64,000 bases of DNA from Exiguobacterium sp. (GTDB lineage Bacteria > Bacillota > Bacilli > Exiguobacteriales > Exiguobacteriaceae): positions 1 through 64,000 of the forward strand of contig NZ_JAFIFD010000049.1 of assembly GCF_020832205.1 (NCBI RefSeq), given 5' to 3'. The notes under the pieces are model-generated. The model made no database searches. It had not been told where the DNA came from and saw only the letters and a program-made list of their open reading frames with translations. Position numbers and translations under genes: made by a program. This document shows positions 40,771-49,834 of the stretch, one piece after another. Each line of letters starts with the position of its first letter. Within the stretch, counting starts at the first letter, position 1.

Positions 40771-41160
40771 ATGAAACGGAAACTGCTCGCCTGTTTATTC
40801 GCTCCGCTCCTACTGCTCGCCGCATGCGGCGAACAAGGGCGAGAGCTCGTCGTCGGCACGTACAAAAATGAAGAGACGGTCGTCTTCTCGGAGACGTCGG
40901 TTCAAGATGAAGCCGACATCAACCGCTTCATCGAGATTGTGGAGGCGAGTGCTCCGATTGAAACTCAGATGGAAGGTCTTCCCGACTATGTCGTGACGAT
41001 CAACAACCCGGCGGAGTCGACGATGGAGTTGATGGTGAACATTTGGATCGATGAAGAAGGGGACATGCAGTTCACGAGAGGGCTCGCTGGAGAAGACGCG
41101 TTTGAGATGAGTCCTGCCGATGCCGAAGAAGTCCGTGACCTCCTTCAGATAGAAGAATAA
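40771..41160 (+). CDS. predicted lipoprotein (129 aa)
   Basis: The signal peptide MKRKLLACLFAPLLLLAAC ends in lipobox LAAC, so the mature protein is anchored at Cys19. The mature domain of about 110 residues is acidic and contains VTINNPAESTMELMVNIWID near residues 70-89. No family was recognised. ACAAGGAGG lies upstream of the ATG. It closes the cluster of four-helix genes and ends at a strong terminator. Confidence 0.78.
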   Translation: MKRKLLACLFAPLLLLAACGEQGRELVVGTYKNEETVVFSETSVQDEADINRFIEIVEASAPIETQMEGLPDYVVTINNPAESTMELMVNIWIDEEGDMQFTRGLAGEDAFEMSPADAEEVRDLLQIEE

Positions 41161-41173
41161 GCAAATGAAATTT

Positions 41174-41212
41174 AAAACCCCAGCCTCTGGTTCGTCAGAA
41201 GCTGGGGTTTCT
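41174..41212 (+). terminator. terminator of the lipoprotein gene
   Basis: AAACCCCAGC-TCTG / CAGA-GCTGGGGTTT with one internal mismatch forms a long stem followed by TTTC-TT. It can also serve the convergent small ORF at 41212. Confidence 0.85.
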
Positions 41213-41301
41213 TATGAAAACATTCCAATCAAACAGCCACAGATGACCATGCCGGCTGTATAGAACTTGAAGCGATGCCGTTCCCAAAACGAGTCGTTCA
41301 T
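41212..41301 (-). CDS. 29-residue membrane peptide coupled to an ABC transporter
   Basis: A very short ORF encodes MNDSFWERHRFKFY, then a hydrophobic stretch TAGMVICGCLIGMFS. Its ATG overlaps the ABC ATPase stop codon (ATGA), and GGTGGTGA lies 3-4 nt upstream. A terminator hairpin begins exactly at its stop. The coupling and the positive-then-hydrophobic pattern suggest a real membrane micropeptide, possibly a transporter subunit or regulator. It could also be a chance ORF. Confidence 0.55.
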   Translation of the reverse strand: MNDSFWERHRFKFYTAGMVICGCLIGMFS

Positions 41302-42026
41302 GTTGTCACCACCGTTTCAACCCGACCGCCCTCGACCATCTGGACGAACGCCTCGTCCGGGTCAGTCGTCCCAGACGTCTTGAGCCAGTCCTGGAAGTCG
41401 CCTTCATATAAAATCCGCCCTGCATGCAAGAAGATGACGTGGGCATCGAGCTGAGCAAGGTCGTGTAACTGATGGGTCGAGATGAGACACGTCCGGCCGT
41501 CTTGGACGAGTCGCTGGATTCGGCGCATGATATGGATGCGTGACGCCGGATCGACCCCGCTCGTCGGTTCGTCGAACAAGTAAAGCGCACGCTTCACCGA
41601 CGACAAGAGCGTGACGAATAGCCATTTGCGTTCACCGACCGACATCTTGCCGAGCTTCATCTTCCACAAATGTTCGAACAGTTCTTGTTCTAGAGCGCTC
41701 GAAAGCCCATTCATGTACGTCTCGAGACGTTTAAAGTCCGGACGCTTCGTGAGGCGACCGATGAAATACGTCAAATCTTTTCCAGTCAACTCATTATGAT
41801 ACATCATGTGTTGGGTCAAATAGAGCATGTCCGTCGATGGGACGAGCTGAAGCGTGTCCGCTTCGACTGGGAGCGTCCCGGTCATGCAGTCGAATAGTGT
41901 CGTTTTCCCGGCTCCGTTCAGCCCAATCAAGACGTTCAGTTTATGCGAATGAAGTGTGAACGAGACGCCATCGAGCACGGGACGTGTCGCTTTTGGATAC
42001 GTATAGCGTAACTGTTGAATGTACAT
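41298..42026 (-). CDS. ABC transporter ATP-binding protein (242 aa)
   Basis: Walker A GLNGAGKTT near residues 35-43 and Walker B ALYLFDEPTSGVD near 145-157 are intact; the signature is atypical (KMSVGERKWL). The H-loop reads ISTHQ. It would energise the permease encoded just upstream. GGAGGAAA precedes the ATG. Substrate is unknown; the layout is that of a small ABC-2 exporter. Its stop overlaps the start of a 29-residue membrane peptide gene. Confidence 0.88.
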   Translation of the reverse strand: MYIQQLRYTYPKATRPVLDGVSFTLHSHKLNVLIGLNGAGKTTLFDCMTGTLPVEADTLQLVPSTDMLYLTQHMMYHNELTGKDLTYFIGRLTKRPDFKRLETYMNGLSSALEQELFEHLWKMKLGKMSVGERKWLFVTLLSSVKRALYLFDEPTSGVDPASRIHIMRRIQRLVQDGRTCLISTHQLHDLAQLDAHVIFLHAGRILYEGDFQDWLKTSGTTDPDEAFVQMVEGGRVETVVTT

Positions 42027-42035
42027 GATTTCCTC

Positions 42036-42761
42036 CTAGCGTGTGACCGATGAGACGAGATTGAAGCGCCTGATGGCGAATAGCCCGACAGATACGTAAC
42101 CAACGAGGGCGAGTAGAGTCATCATAAGATTGAACGACACATCGACTCGGGCGACGGTATGGACGATGGCAAGCGATAGTTGGAGTAATGCGTAAAACGG
42201 GTTCGCATAACCGAACCAGACGTCGGGTTGTTTGATTGCCAAATAGAACAACGGATAGGCGAGCAGGTTCGCGAATCGCATCAAGCTTGATACTTTGACT
42301 GGGAGAAGCGTGAACGCGACGCTACCGAGCGCGAACGGGATACTCCCGAGTAAGAGCATAAGCGGGGCGACGAGATAGCTAAACGCGAACTGGCCGTGGA
42401 CGAGCGTGACGACAATCGTGAAGAGCGACAAACTCACGGAGACGAATACGAGTTGGGTCAACAAGATGGCCAGTATGTATGTATACTTGTTGCCTGAAAT
42501 CATGACGTACGTCTTCATGAGGCCATACTCCCGCATCCGGGCGAGCTCGAGGGCGATTCCGTTCAAGTATGTCGCGAGGATGATGTATGCCCAAAAGTAA
42601 GACAAGTACGTGGCGTAATCCGACGCGGCCATCGTTCGAACGTCCGGCGGGCTATACAAGAGGGCGATGCCAAGCGGGATGCCCATCGTCAACACGAACG
42701 GGACTTTATCCGTTAGGACGATTTTGATGTACATAAAGAAATAACTTGAAATCTGATGCAT
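42036..42761 (-). CDS. ABC-2-like permease (241 aa)
   Basis: Six hydrophobic helices (about residues 20-38, 52-72, 95-125, 130-150, 158-178 and 208-230) and the absence of soluble domains fit an export permease partner for the adjacent ATPase. The start follows GAGGTG with about 5 nt spacing; a slightly longer frame would start inside that site. It is the first gene of a three-gene unit with the ATPase and a 29-residue peptide. Confidence 0.8.
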   Translation of the reverse strand: MHQISSYFFMYIKIVLTDKVPFVLTMGIPLGIALLYSPPDVRTMAASDYATYLSYFWAYIILATYLNGIALELARMREYGLMKTYVMISGNKYTYILAILLTQLVFVSVSLSLFTIVVTLVHGQFAFSYLVAPLMLLLGSIPFALGSVAFTLLPVKVSSLMRFANLLAYPLFYLAIKQPDVWFGYANPFYALLQLSLAIVHTVARVDVSFNLMMTLLALVGYVSVGLFAIRRFNLVSSVTR

Positions 42762-42828
42762 AAGACACCTCATTGTCATTACAAGATTTTAACAAGTTAT
42801 ACGTTTGTTAAATGTAAAAAGTTTCAAA

Positions 42829-42870
42829 AAACCCCCTTTGGAACAGCACAATCTGTTCCAAAGGGGGTTT
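42829..42870. terminator. terminator of the carotenoid desaturase gene
   Basis: A 17-bp perfect stem AAACCCCCTTTGGAACA / TGTTCCAAAGGGGGTTT is followed on the minus strand by TTTTTTG. It lies upstream of the ABC permease start. Confidence 0.92.
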
Positions 42871-42877
42871 GGCTTGA

Positions 42878-44380
42878 TTAACGTGTCATCACACCATCAC
42901 GCTTCGCGATTTTGTCGCTCACTTGCTGGCCGCTGAGCGTGACCATCGGCATCCCGCTGCCCGGGTTGACCGTACCGCCGACGAAGTAGAGGTTCTCATA
43001 CAGCTCACTTTGCTTTTTATGTTTGAACCCGCCGTTCTGGTTCTTGTCCGACACGGTGCCATAAATCGCACCGCGGTCCGATCCGTACATCCGCTCGATG
43101 TCGTGCGGGGTCCAGACGTTCCGGGTGACGATATTGTCTCGCAGGCCATCCATACCCATCCGTTCGAGCTTATCGAGCACCCGTTCTTCAAACGCCGCGT
43201 AGTCGGCTTCGGTGAACGGGTTTTCTTGAATGTACGGGATGTGCGGCAAGATTTTGATGTTCTCATGTCCCGCCGGTGCTTGGGTCGGATCGGTCTTGTT
43301 GACGTTCACCAAATAGATGGTCGGGTCATCTGGCAACTCGTGTCTGTCAAAAATCTTCTCCATCTGTTCCTGCAAGTTTTCTGAGAAGAAGAAGTTGTGA
43401 TGTGCGAGTGCCGGGTATTCTTTTTTGACGCCGAGATGGAGCACGAAGCCGGAGCTGGCCGGTTCGTATTTATCGACGAGCTTGTCGACGAACGCCTTTT
43501 CGACATCGACCATCTTTTGATAGAACGGGATGACTTCCATGTTCGAGACGTAGTAATCGGCGGAACGGAGCCGTCCGTCCTCGAGTTCGATGGCCGAGAT
43601 TTTCCCGTTGAGCGTATGGGCCCGGACGACGCCTTGCCCGGTGTTTAGCTTCACGCCGATCTCTTCGGCGAGTGTCGTCAAGCCTTCGGCGAGTTTATGC
43701 GTCCCGCCTTCGACGTACCAGCACCCTTGCGCGTGTTGCATGTAAATCATCATGTTGAGGACGGCAGGGGCGCTATAGGGCGACGACCCGACATATTTGA
43801 CGTAATACGACAGCATCGTCCGCAGGTGCGGGTTGCTGATTCGTTTCGAGATGGCGCTGTACATCGTCGACGCCAAATCGAAGCCCATGAGCGTCGCGAG
43901 CGGACCGATTTGTGTGACCGCCTCGAGCGGCGACTCGAATCCTTCTTTTAAGTAACTGCGCTCCGTCGTGTTATAAATGCGCTTAGCGTAGTTTAACAGC
44001 TTGCGATACTCGTTGATATCTTTCTTCGAGAGCGACGGGTTCGCGCTCGCCATCACATCGAGGTCGTGATACAGATCGAGTACCGTGCCGTCCGGGAAGA
44101 ACGAACGCCATTCGAGGTCTAACCGCTTGATCGGCACGTAGTCTTCCATCCGTTTGCCGCTCCCGGTGAACAACTTCTCGAAAATTTGCGGCATCGTCAA
44201 AATCGACGGACCGAGGTCGAATCCGAACCCGTCTTGCTCGAGCCGGTTCACTTTCCCTCCGATATGGTCGTTCTTTTCATATAAAGCCACGTCATAGCCT
44301 TTTTGTTTGAGCGAGATGGCTGCCGAAATCCCACCTAGCCCGCCACCGATGACAATCACTGACTTGTTCACGTTTTGCAT
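42878..44380 (-). CDS. phytoene/diapophytoene desaturase-family protein (CrtN/CrtI type, 500 aa)
   Basis: The N-terminal IVIGGGLGGISAAISL and YEKNDHIGGKV bind FAD, and YFVGGTVNPGSGMPMVTLSG near the C-terminus is the carotenoid desaturase/oxidase signature. Length is typical. Such enzymes dehydrogenate diapophytoene or oxidise diaponeurosporene in pigmented Bacilli. The GAGGCGG before ATG 44380 fixes the start. No crtM or crtP neighbours are present, so the exact step is uncertain. It stands alone with its own terminator. Confidence 0.88.
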   Translation of the reverse strand: MQNVNKSVIVIGGGLGGISAAISLKQKGYDVALYEKNDHIGGKVNRLEQDGFGFDLGPSILTMPQIFEKLFTGSGKRMEDYVPIKRLDLEWRSFFPDGTVLDLYHDLDVMASANPSLSKKDINEYRKLLNYAKRIYNTTERSYLKEGFESPLEAVTQIGPLATLMGFDLASTMYSAISKRISNPHLRTMLSYYVKYVGSSPYSAPAVLNMMIYMQHAQGCWYVEGGTHKLAEGLTTLAEEIGVKLNTGQGVVRAHTLNGKISAIELEDGRLRSADYYVSNMEVIPFYQKMVDVEKAFVDKLVDKYEPASSGFVLHLGVKKEYPALAHHNFFFSENLQEQMEKIFDRHELPDDPTIYLVNVNKTDPTQAPAGHENIKILPHIPYIQENPFTEADYAAFEERVLDKLERMGMDGLRDNIVTRNVWTPHDIERMYGSDRGAIYGTVSDKNQNGGFKHKKQSELYENLYFVGGTVNPGSGMPMVTLSGQQVSDKIAKRDGVMTR

Positions 44381-44589
44381 ACACGTACCGCCTCTTTCCG
44401 ACATGATTTATGAAACGCTTGCTGAAGTTTTTATTCCTATTTGATTCATTTGCCACTATTGCCTTTATTCCCTGCACGCACACTTCTGAACATTCGTTTT
44501 CAGCACATTGGCAGAACAATTATGCCGTTTAAACTTTGTTTACATCTTCTGTTTATCCTAAGGCTATCATCAAAAGGAGGAACAACAGA

Positions 44590-45228
44590 ATGAAGAAAAC
44601 ATGGAAATGGGTACTCGGTGCGGTCGTTCTCGTCATCACACTCGGAGCAGGTGTCGCGTTCATGCCGCAAGCAACAAACTATAAAACAGAAAACGTGTCG
44701 GTCGAGACGATCGAGAATCAATATTCGTTCACCGGACAAGTCATCGATGCGGAAGCGGCTACGGGCCGACTCTTCGTCGATGAGCGAGATCTTGGAAAAG
44801 TCGAGGAAGGCGGTACGCTCACCGTCTATGTGAGTGCGCTTGACCTTGAACTCGAGGGGACGATTGATACGATTGCCGATGAAGCGGAAGCGATGACGAT
44901 GCCAGGTGCATCCGCGCGTTATGCGATGAACGTCGACTTGAATGAGACAGACGGTTTGCGCAACGGGATGACGCTTGAAGGGATCATCGTCGCGGAACGA
45001 GTCGAAAACACGAAGACGTTATCGCTCGACAGCATTACGTTCGAGAACGAAGACGCCTACGTCTATATCGAAGGCGAGGATGGTCCAGTAAAGCAACAAG
45101 TCGAGCTCGGGATCACTGATGGAAGCCGTGTCGAAGTGAAGGATGGATTGGAGGCGGATCGTGTGTTGTTACTCGATGAAGCGACAGGCGGCGGAATCAT
45201 GCCTCCACGAATCGGAGGTGGCCAATGA
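44590..45228 (+). CDS. periplasmic-adaptor-like protein of a MacAB-type exporter (212 aa)
   Basis: A single N-terminal membrane helix (about residues 6-25) is followed by a beta-rich region with the FTGQVIDAEAATGRLFVDERD and VSALDLELEGTIDTIADEA stretches of HlyD/MacA-like adaptors. It is shorter than full MacA and has little coiled coil, like the truncated adaptors of Gram-positive MacB systems. AAAGGAGG lies upstream. Its stop overlaps the ATPase start (ATGA). Confidence 0.78.
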   Translation: MKKTWKWVLGAVVLVITLGAGVAFMPQATNYKTENVSVETIENQYSFTGQVIDAEAATGRLFVDERDLGKVEEGGTLTVYVSALDLELEGTIDTIADEAEAMTMPGASARYAMNVDLNETDGLRNGMTLEGIIVAERVENTKTLSLDSITFENEDAYVYIEGEDGPVKQQVELGITDGSRVEVKDGLEADRVLLLDEATGGGIMPPRIGGGQ

Positions 45229-45911
45229 GTACGCTTATCGACGTGCAGTCGCTCACGAAAACGTACGGCTCGGGCGACAACGTGCAGACCGTCTTAAACG
45301 AAATCGACCTTGAAGTGAAGGAAGGTGAATTCGTCGCCATCCTCGGGCCATCCGGTTCAGGCAAGTCGACGCTCATGAACATACTCGGCTGTTTGGATGG
45401 CTATACGAGCGGGCGCTATCGATTCGGACAAAAAGATGTGACCGGTCTATCGGAAGCAGAGCTGTCGCTGTTTCGAAACAAACAAATCGGGTTCATCTTT
45501 CAACAGTTCAACTTGTTGCCGCGCTTATCCGCTCGCGCGAATGTCGAACTCCCGTTGATCTATCAGCGTCTCTCAAAAACGGATCGACTTAAGCGAACGA
45601 GCGAGATGCTGGCGCGTGTCGGTCTCGAAGACAAGCTGGACCATTTTCCGAACCAGCTGTCGGGTGGGCAGCAACAACGCGTCGCCATCGCCCGAGCGCT
45701 CGTGACGAACCCGTCCTTGCTGCTCGCCGACGAACCGACCGGCGCGCTCGACCAAGCGAACGGTCGTCAAATTATTGAACTGTTTCACGAGTTACATGCA
45801 GAAGGAAAAACCATCATTATGATCACACACGACATCGACATCGCAAAAGAAGCGACGCGCATCGTCCATGTGCGCGATGGCCGCATTGAAAAGGAGGAAC
45901 GGGTGCGATGA
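45225..45911 (+). CDS. ABC transporter ATP-binding protein, MacB/LolD type (228 aa)
   Basis: Walker [10 protein letters not shown] near residues 41-49, signature [15 protein letters not shown] near 144-158 and Walker [12 protein letters not shown] are intact, the classical MacB/LolD-class ATPase. It couples to the permease gene that follows with ATGA overlap, and it forms an export system for antimicrobial peptides or lipids in relatives. The two-component genes downstream probably sense the same stress. Confidence 0.93.
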   Translation: MSTLIDVQSLTKTYGSGDNVQTVLNEIDLEVKEGEFVAILGPSGSGKSTLMNILGCLDGYTSGRYRFGQKDVTGLSEAELSLFRNKQIGFIFQQFNLLPRLSARANVELPLIYQRLSKTDRLKRTSEMLARVGLEDKLDHFPNQLSGGQQQRVAIARALVTNPSLLLADEPTGALDQANGRQIIELFHELHAEGKTIIMITHDIDIAKEATRIVHVRDGRIEKEERVR

Positions 45912-47059
45912 TTCGAGAAAATATACGCATGGCCTGGTTAACGGTCATCAGCCATAAGATGCGATCGTTTTTGACGATTCTCGGGATTGTTATCGGGACG
46001 GCGTCCATCATTACGTTGATGACGGTCATCACCGGGGTCACCGACTCCATCAATGAAGAAGTCGCGACGTTCGGGGCAGACCGGATGACCGTTCAAATCG
46101 AAGATGGGATGAAGAATGGTGTCAGTAGCGCGGAGCTTGAACGGCTCGAAGCGATTGAGGGAGTCGAGTCCATCTCGCCGACAACGACCCAATCCGTCGA
46201 CGTCTCGTTCTCTAACCAGACCGCGATGAAAACGGTGCTCGGAAAGAGCGACGCTTATTTTACCGACTCTACGGTCGCGGATGGGCGGAGTATCACTCCA
46301 CTCGACGTCACGAGTCGGACGCAGGTCGCTTTGATTGGGGATACGCTTGCGAAAAATGCGTTCCCGACAACTTCACCGCTCGGGGAGACGATGACGATCG
46401 GTGGCGCCCGATACACGATTATCGGCACGCTCGCTCCGTCGTCTGAGTTTTCGATGTCGACGGATGACGCGGTCGTCATTCCTGTCACGACGGCTCTCCA
46501 TCAATTTCACCAAAACACCATCGCTTCGTTTGACTTATACACGGAAGCAGGTCAATCGGAATCCGTGAACGAAGAAGTGACACGGCAATTGACGACGGCG
46601 TTCAACGGACGTGACGCGTTTACCGTGACGAGTTTCGAAGACGCGCTCGCCTCAATCGACCAAATCAATGCGCTACTCAGCATGCTATTGATTGGAATTG
46701 CCTCGATTTCGTTATTCGTCGGAGGCATCGGGATCATGAACATGATGCTCGTCTCCGTGACGGAACGAACGAGTGAGATCGGGTTACGGAAAGCGCTCGG
46801 CGCGACGCCAGGCAAGATTCGTCAACAGTTCTTATTCGAGTCGGTCTTGCTTTCTGTCTTAGGTGGCGTCGTCGGTGTCCTATTCGGAGCAATTCTCGCG
46901 CTCGGTTTGACGATGGTGATGGGTGTCCCGTTCACCCTTGCTGCTACAACAGTCGGGCTTGCCCTGGGCCTCTCGGTCGTCATCGGCGTCATCTTTGGCT
47001 ATATTCCAGCCCGGAAAGCCTCGAACTTACAACCAATTGAAGCGTTGCGAAACGCATGA
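45908..47059 (+). CDS. MacB-family ABC permease (383 aa)
   Basis: The MacB layout is clear: an N-terminal helix (LTILGIVIGTASIITLM), an extracellular domain of about 200 residues, and three C-terminal helices with GIGIMNMMLVSVTERTSEIG and RKALGATPGKIRQQ near 282-315. AAGGAGGAA precedes the ATG, which overlaps the ATPase stop. Together with the ATPase and adaptor it forms an exporter whose substrate is unknown. Confidence 0.92.
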   Translation: MIRENIRMAWLTVISHKMRSFLTILGIVIGTASIITLMTVITGVTDSINEEVATFGADRMTVQIEDGMKNGVSSAELERLEAIEGVESISPTTTQSVDVSFSNQTAMKTVLGKSDAYFTDSTVADGRSITPLDVTSRTQVALIGDTLAKNAFPTTSPLGETMTIGGARYTIIGTLAPSSEFSMSTDDAVVIPVTTALHQFHQNTIASFDLYTEAGQSESVNEEVTRQLTTAFNGRDAFTVTSFEDALASIDQINALLSMLLIGIASISLFVGGIGIMNMMLVSVTERTSEIGLRKALGATPGKIRQQFLFESVLLSVLGGVVGVLFGAILALGLTMVMGVPFTLAATTVGLALGLSVVIGVIFGYIPARKASNLQPIEALRNA

Positions 47060-47075
47060 AGAAAGAAGGATGATC

Positions 47076-47750
47076 ATGGTCACGTTACTGCTCGTAGAAG
47101 ACGACCCGACGCTCGGGGGGCTGTTAGCCGAATATTTGACGACGGCGGGCTATCACGTCCTTCACGCAAAGGATGGGGAGGAGGCACTTGATTACCTCGA
47201 CAACGAACCAATCGACGTCATCGTCACGGACATCATGATGCCACGTCTTGACGGGCGTGAGTTGACCGAGCAGCTGCGCGGCGCCGGCTACTCGATGCCG
47301 ATTCTTATGTTGACGGCACTTGAGATGATTTCGGATAAAAAGAAGGGGTTTCGAGCGGGAGCGGACGATTATCTCGTTAAACCGGTTGACCTCGAAGAAC
47401 TAGAACTCCGGCTTGAAGCCCTCCTTCGTCGGGCGAACATCCATCGTAACCATCAGATTCAGCTGAAGGACTGTTTGCTCGACGAGACGGCGCTCACGTT
47501 GAAGACGCCGGAGGAGACGATTGAGTTGCCGCGTAAAGAGTTTGAGCTACTCTACTACATGGCGACTCATTTGAATCAAGTGTTCACCCGTCAGCAATTG
47601 CTCGATCGGATTTGGGGCTACGACACGGAAAGCGATACGCGGACGATTGACGTGCATGTGAATCGGCTCCGCAGCCGCTTGAAGCATGTGACGGCGTTCC
47701 AAATCAATACGATATGGGGACTTGGCTACCGGTTGGAGTTGAGCGAATGA
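47076..47750 (+). CDS. OmpR-family response regulator (224 aa)
   Basis: The receiver domain has the acidic VEDD at the start, the phosphoacceptor Asp in VIVTDIMMPRLDG near residue 51, Thr in LTA and Lys in VKPV. The C-terminal winged HTH (RTIDVHVNRLRSRLK) is of the OmpR/PhoB class. AAGAAGGA lies 7 nt before ATG. It follows the MacB permease by 16 nt and is coupled by ATGA to the sensor kinase, so it probably regulates the export operon. Confidence 0.93.
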   Translation: MVTLLLVEDDPTLGGLLAEYLTTAGYHVLHAKDGEEALDYLDNEPIDVIVTDIMMPRLDGRELTEQLRGAGYSMPILMLTALEMISDKKKGFRAGADDYLVKPVDLEELELRLEALLRRANIHRNHQIQLKDCLLDETALTLKTPEETIELPRKEFELLYYMATHLNQVFTRQQLLDRIWGYDTESDTRTIDVHVNRLRSRLKHVTAFQINTIWGLGYRLELSE

Positions 47751-49051
47751 AGCGATTCTTTAGCTCGATTTACGGTCGTTTTATCGTCATTTTCTTCGGA
47801 TTGTTACTCATTCCGGTCCTCTTGACGCTGACGTTGTTTTTAACCTTCCAATTCAACACGCTCACGACACAAGTCGAAGCGATGCTCGTTGAACGTGCGG
47901 ACAGCATGGTCCGGGCGTCTGAACAATATGGGCTCAGCGCCGAAGAGGCAGTCGATTTGTTTTCCGATGCGACACTCGTGACACGGACGGAACGGTACGA
48001 ACGCTCTAGTTGGACAGTGGCGGAACGTACCCGTCTTGAACGGGGAGAATCGATCGCGCGCACCGAGCGTTTGCCGGAAGTCGCGTTTTTACTCGACGAT
48101 ACAATCGTGACGCTCGCGCCGAATGCAGACGAGAACCCGATCTCGATCTTCCGTGACGTATCACTCCAGACGCTCTTGCTGACGGCACTCGTCTCGAGCC
48201 TATTGATCTTATTCGCTGTCCGGCTCATGACGCGGCGCATCGATCGCGTGACGGAAGCAGTCAATCACGTCGCGACGGGCGACTTGACCGTCCGGGTGAA
48301 CGACTCGAGCGATGACGAAATCGGCAAGCTCGCCCAACAGTTCAATCAAATGGCAGAGGCGCTCGAGACGAATGAAGCGAAAAACGAAGAGCTCACGTCT
48401 GTCATGGCCCACGAGTTCAAAACACCGGTCGCTTCAATTTTAGGGTATGCGACGATGTTGAAGAAAGACGTGGCGTCAGAAAAGCGAATCCATTATGCGT
48501 TAATGATTGAGCGTGAAGGGAAGCGGCTGTCGCGATTATCACGAGATTTATTGCGATTGTCCAAGCTCGACCATACCGTCGTCGGATTAGATGTCACCTC
48601 GTTCTCTCTCACGGAACAGCTCCGGGAGAGCATGCTCTCGTTCGAGCGGGAATCGAACCAAAAACGATTGAAATGGGCTGTGGAATTAAACGAAGTGGAT
48701 ATGCTTGGAGATGCAGGTCTACTACAACAAGTGTGGATGAACTTGCTTCAAAACGCGATCACCCATAGCCATGAGGAAGGAAGATTGCGCGTCCATTTGA
48801 GCCAGACGGCCGATGCAATCGTATGTGAGATTCAAGACGAAGGGGAAGGCATGACGCCGGACCAAGTGAGCCGGATTTACGAACGGTTCTACCAAGCAGA
48901 TCCTTCGAGACATCAAGGCGGATCGGGGCTCGGTATGGCCATTGTTCAGAAAATCGTTGCCTTGCATCAAGGACAAATTCAGGTGGCGAGTGAAGTACAC
49001 GTTGGAACGACCGTGACCGTCACGCTGCCACTTCGAAAAGACAGGGTCTGA
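47747..49051 (+). CDS. sensor histidine kinase (434 aa)
   Basis: Two membrane helices (about residues 7-30 and 140-158) enclose an extracellular sensor region of about 105 residues. A HAMP linker (RRIDRVTEAVNHVATGDLTV), the phosphoacceptor H box MAHEFKTPVAS and the ATPase N (LLQNAITHS), G1 (DEGEGM) and G2 (GGSGLGMAI) boxes follow. It pairs with the OmpR-type regulator upstream. The signal is probably an envelope-active compound exported by the MacAB-like system. A terminator overlaps its stop. Confidence 0.93.
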   Translation: MKRFFSSIYGRFIVIFFGLLLIPVLLTLTLFLTFQFNTLTTQVEAMLVERADSMVRASEQYGLSAEEAVDLFSDATLVTRTERYERSSWTVAERTRLERGESIARTERLPEVAFLLDDTIVTLAPNADENPISIFRDVSLQTLLLTALVSSLLILFAVRLMTRRIDRVTEAVNHVATGDLTVRVNDSSDDEIGKLAQQFNQMAEALETNEAKNEELTSVMAHEFKTPVASILGYATMLKKDVASEKRIHYALMIEREGKRLSRLSRDLLRLSKLDHTVVGLDVTSFSLTEQLRESMLSFERESNQKRLKWAVELNEVDMLGDAGLLQQVWMNLLQNAITHSHEEGRLRVHLSQTADAIVCEIQDEGEGMTPDQVSRIYERFYQADPSRHQGGSGLGMAIVQKIVALHQGQIQVASEVHVGTTVTVTLPLRKDRV

Positions 49052-49066
49052 GCCTGTCTTTTTTTA
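49039..49066. terminator. terminator of the two-component operon
   Basis: AGACAGG / CCTGTCT with a short loop that contains the stop codon is followed by seven T. It ends the 44590-49051 operon. Confidence 0.85.
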
Positions 49067-49663
49067 TGGTTTCAGACCGCCTGCCGTCAACGGTCCTTTG
49101 AAAGTAATCGTATAGATGATGCGGGCGATGTCATCGGCGGTTTCCGGACGGTCGTTATACAACCATTCATAAATGACCCCCATATGAGCTGATGAGATAT
49201 ACGAAACGAGATAATCGGCTGGCACGAGCGACTTCGTCTCGTCGAAAAAGACTGTTGGCGACCGTTGAAACAACGCTGCGTGCATATACGACCGGAGTCT
49301 TGCCTGGAACTGCGGGTCCCCGTTTGGTCCGAGGAGGGGTTTCATCAAGATTTTGTTTTCTTCGATAAATTGAATGAACGGGACGAGCAGTTCATGAGCG
49401 GCTGGTCCACGCTCGTCACCGAAGACGCGTGGAATCTGTTTGATCAGTTTCTGCTCGGCCTCGTGAAAAATGACTTCAATCAACTTCTCCATCAAATCAA
49501 ATTTATCCACATAATGGCTGTAGAACGTGCCACGGTTAATGCCAGCCCGTTCGGTGAGGGCTTTCACCGTGACCGCCTCGAATCCGTGCTCGTCAATCAA
49601 GTCCAAAAAGGCCGTCTTGATTAATTGTTTCGTTCGCTTGATACGTAAATCTTCATGTCCCAT
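49064..49663 (-). CDS. TetR-family regulator of the divergent ABC exporter (199 aa)
   Basis: The N-terminal HTH has TVKALTERAGINRGTFYSHYVDKFDL near residues 31-56, the TetR signature, and the rest is a helical ligand domain. The ATG at 49663 follows GGAG by 9 nt; the longer frame lies upstream of that site. It is divergent from an ABC-2 exporter operon across about 170 nt and probably represses it. Confidence 0.88.
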   Translation of the reverse strand: MGHEDLRIKRTKQLIKTAFLDLIDEHGFEAVTVKALTERAGINRGTFYSHYVDKFDLMEKLIEVIFHEAEQKLIKQIPRVFGDERGPAAHELLVPFIQFIEENKILMKPLLGPNGDPQFQARLRSYMHAALFQRSPTVFFDETKSLVPADYLVSYISSAHMGVIYEWLYNDRPETADDIARIIYTITFKGPLTAGGLKP

Positions 49664-49735
49664 CTGTTTTTTCTCCTTTATCCAACACATGCGTGCGAAC
49701 TGTCTGATAACCGACACGATGACCGATATTGCCGA

Positions 49736-49764
49736 TTGTTGGGTAGTCAGGCGAGGTCTATACT
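49736..49764 (+). promoter_or_regulatory. promoter of the ABC exporter operon
   Basis: TTGTTG (49736-49741), a 17-nt spacer and TATACT (49759-49764) form a good promoter. Related TGTCTGATAACCGAC and TGTCTGTTAGTC elements flank it and are candidate regulator sites. Confidence 0.65.
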
Positions 49765-49834
49765 GAACCTATAAACCAACACGGTGTCTGTTAGTCAAGT
49801 GTACATGAACAAGGCATCGAAAAGGAGAATCGTT

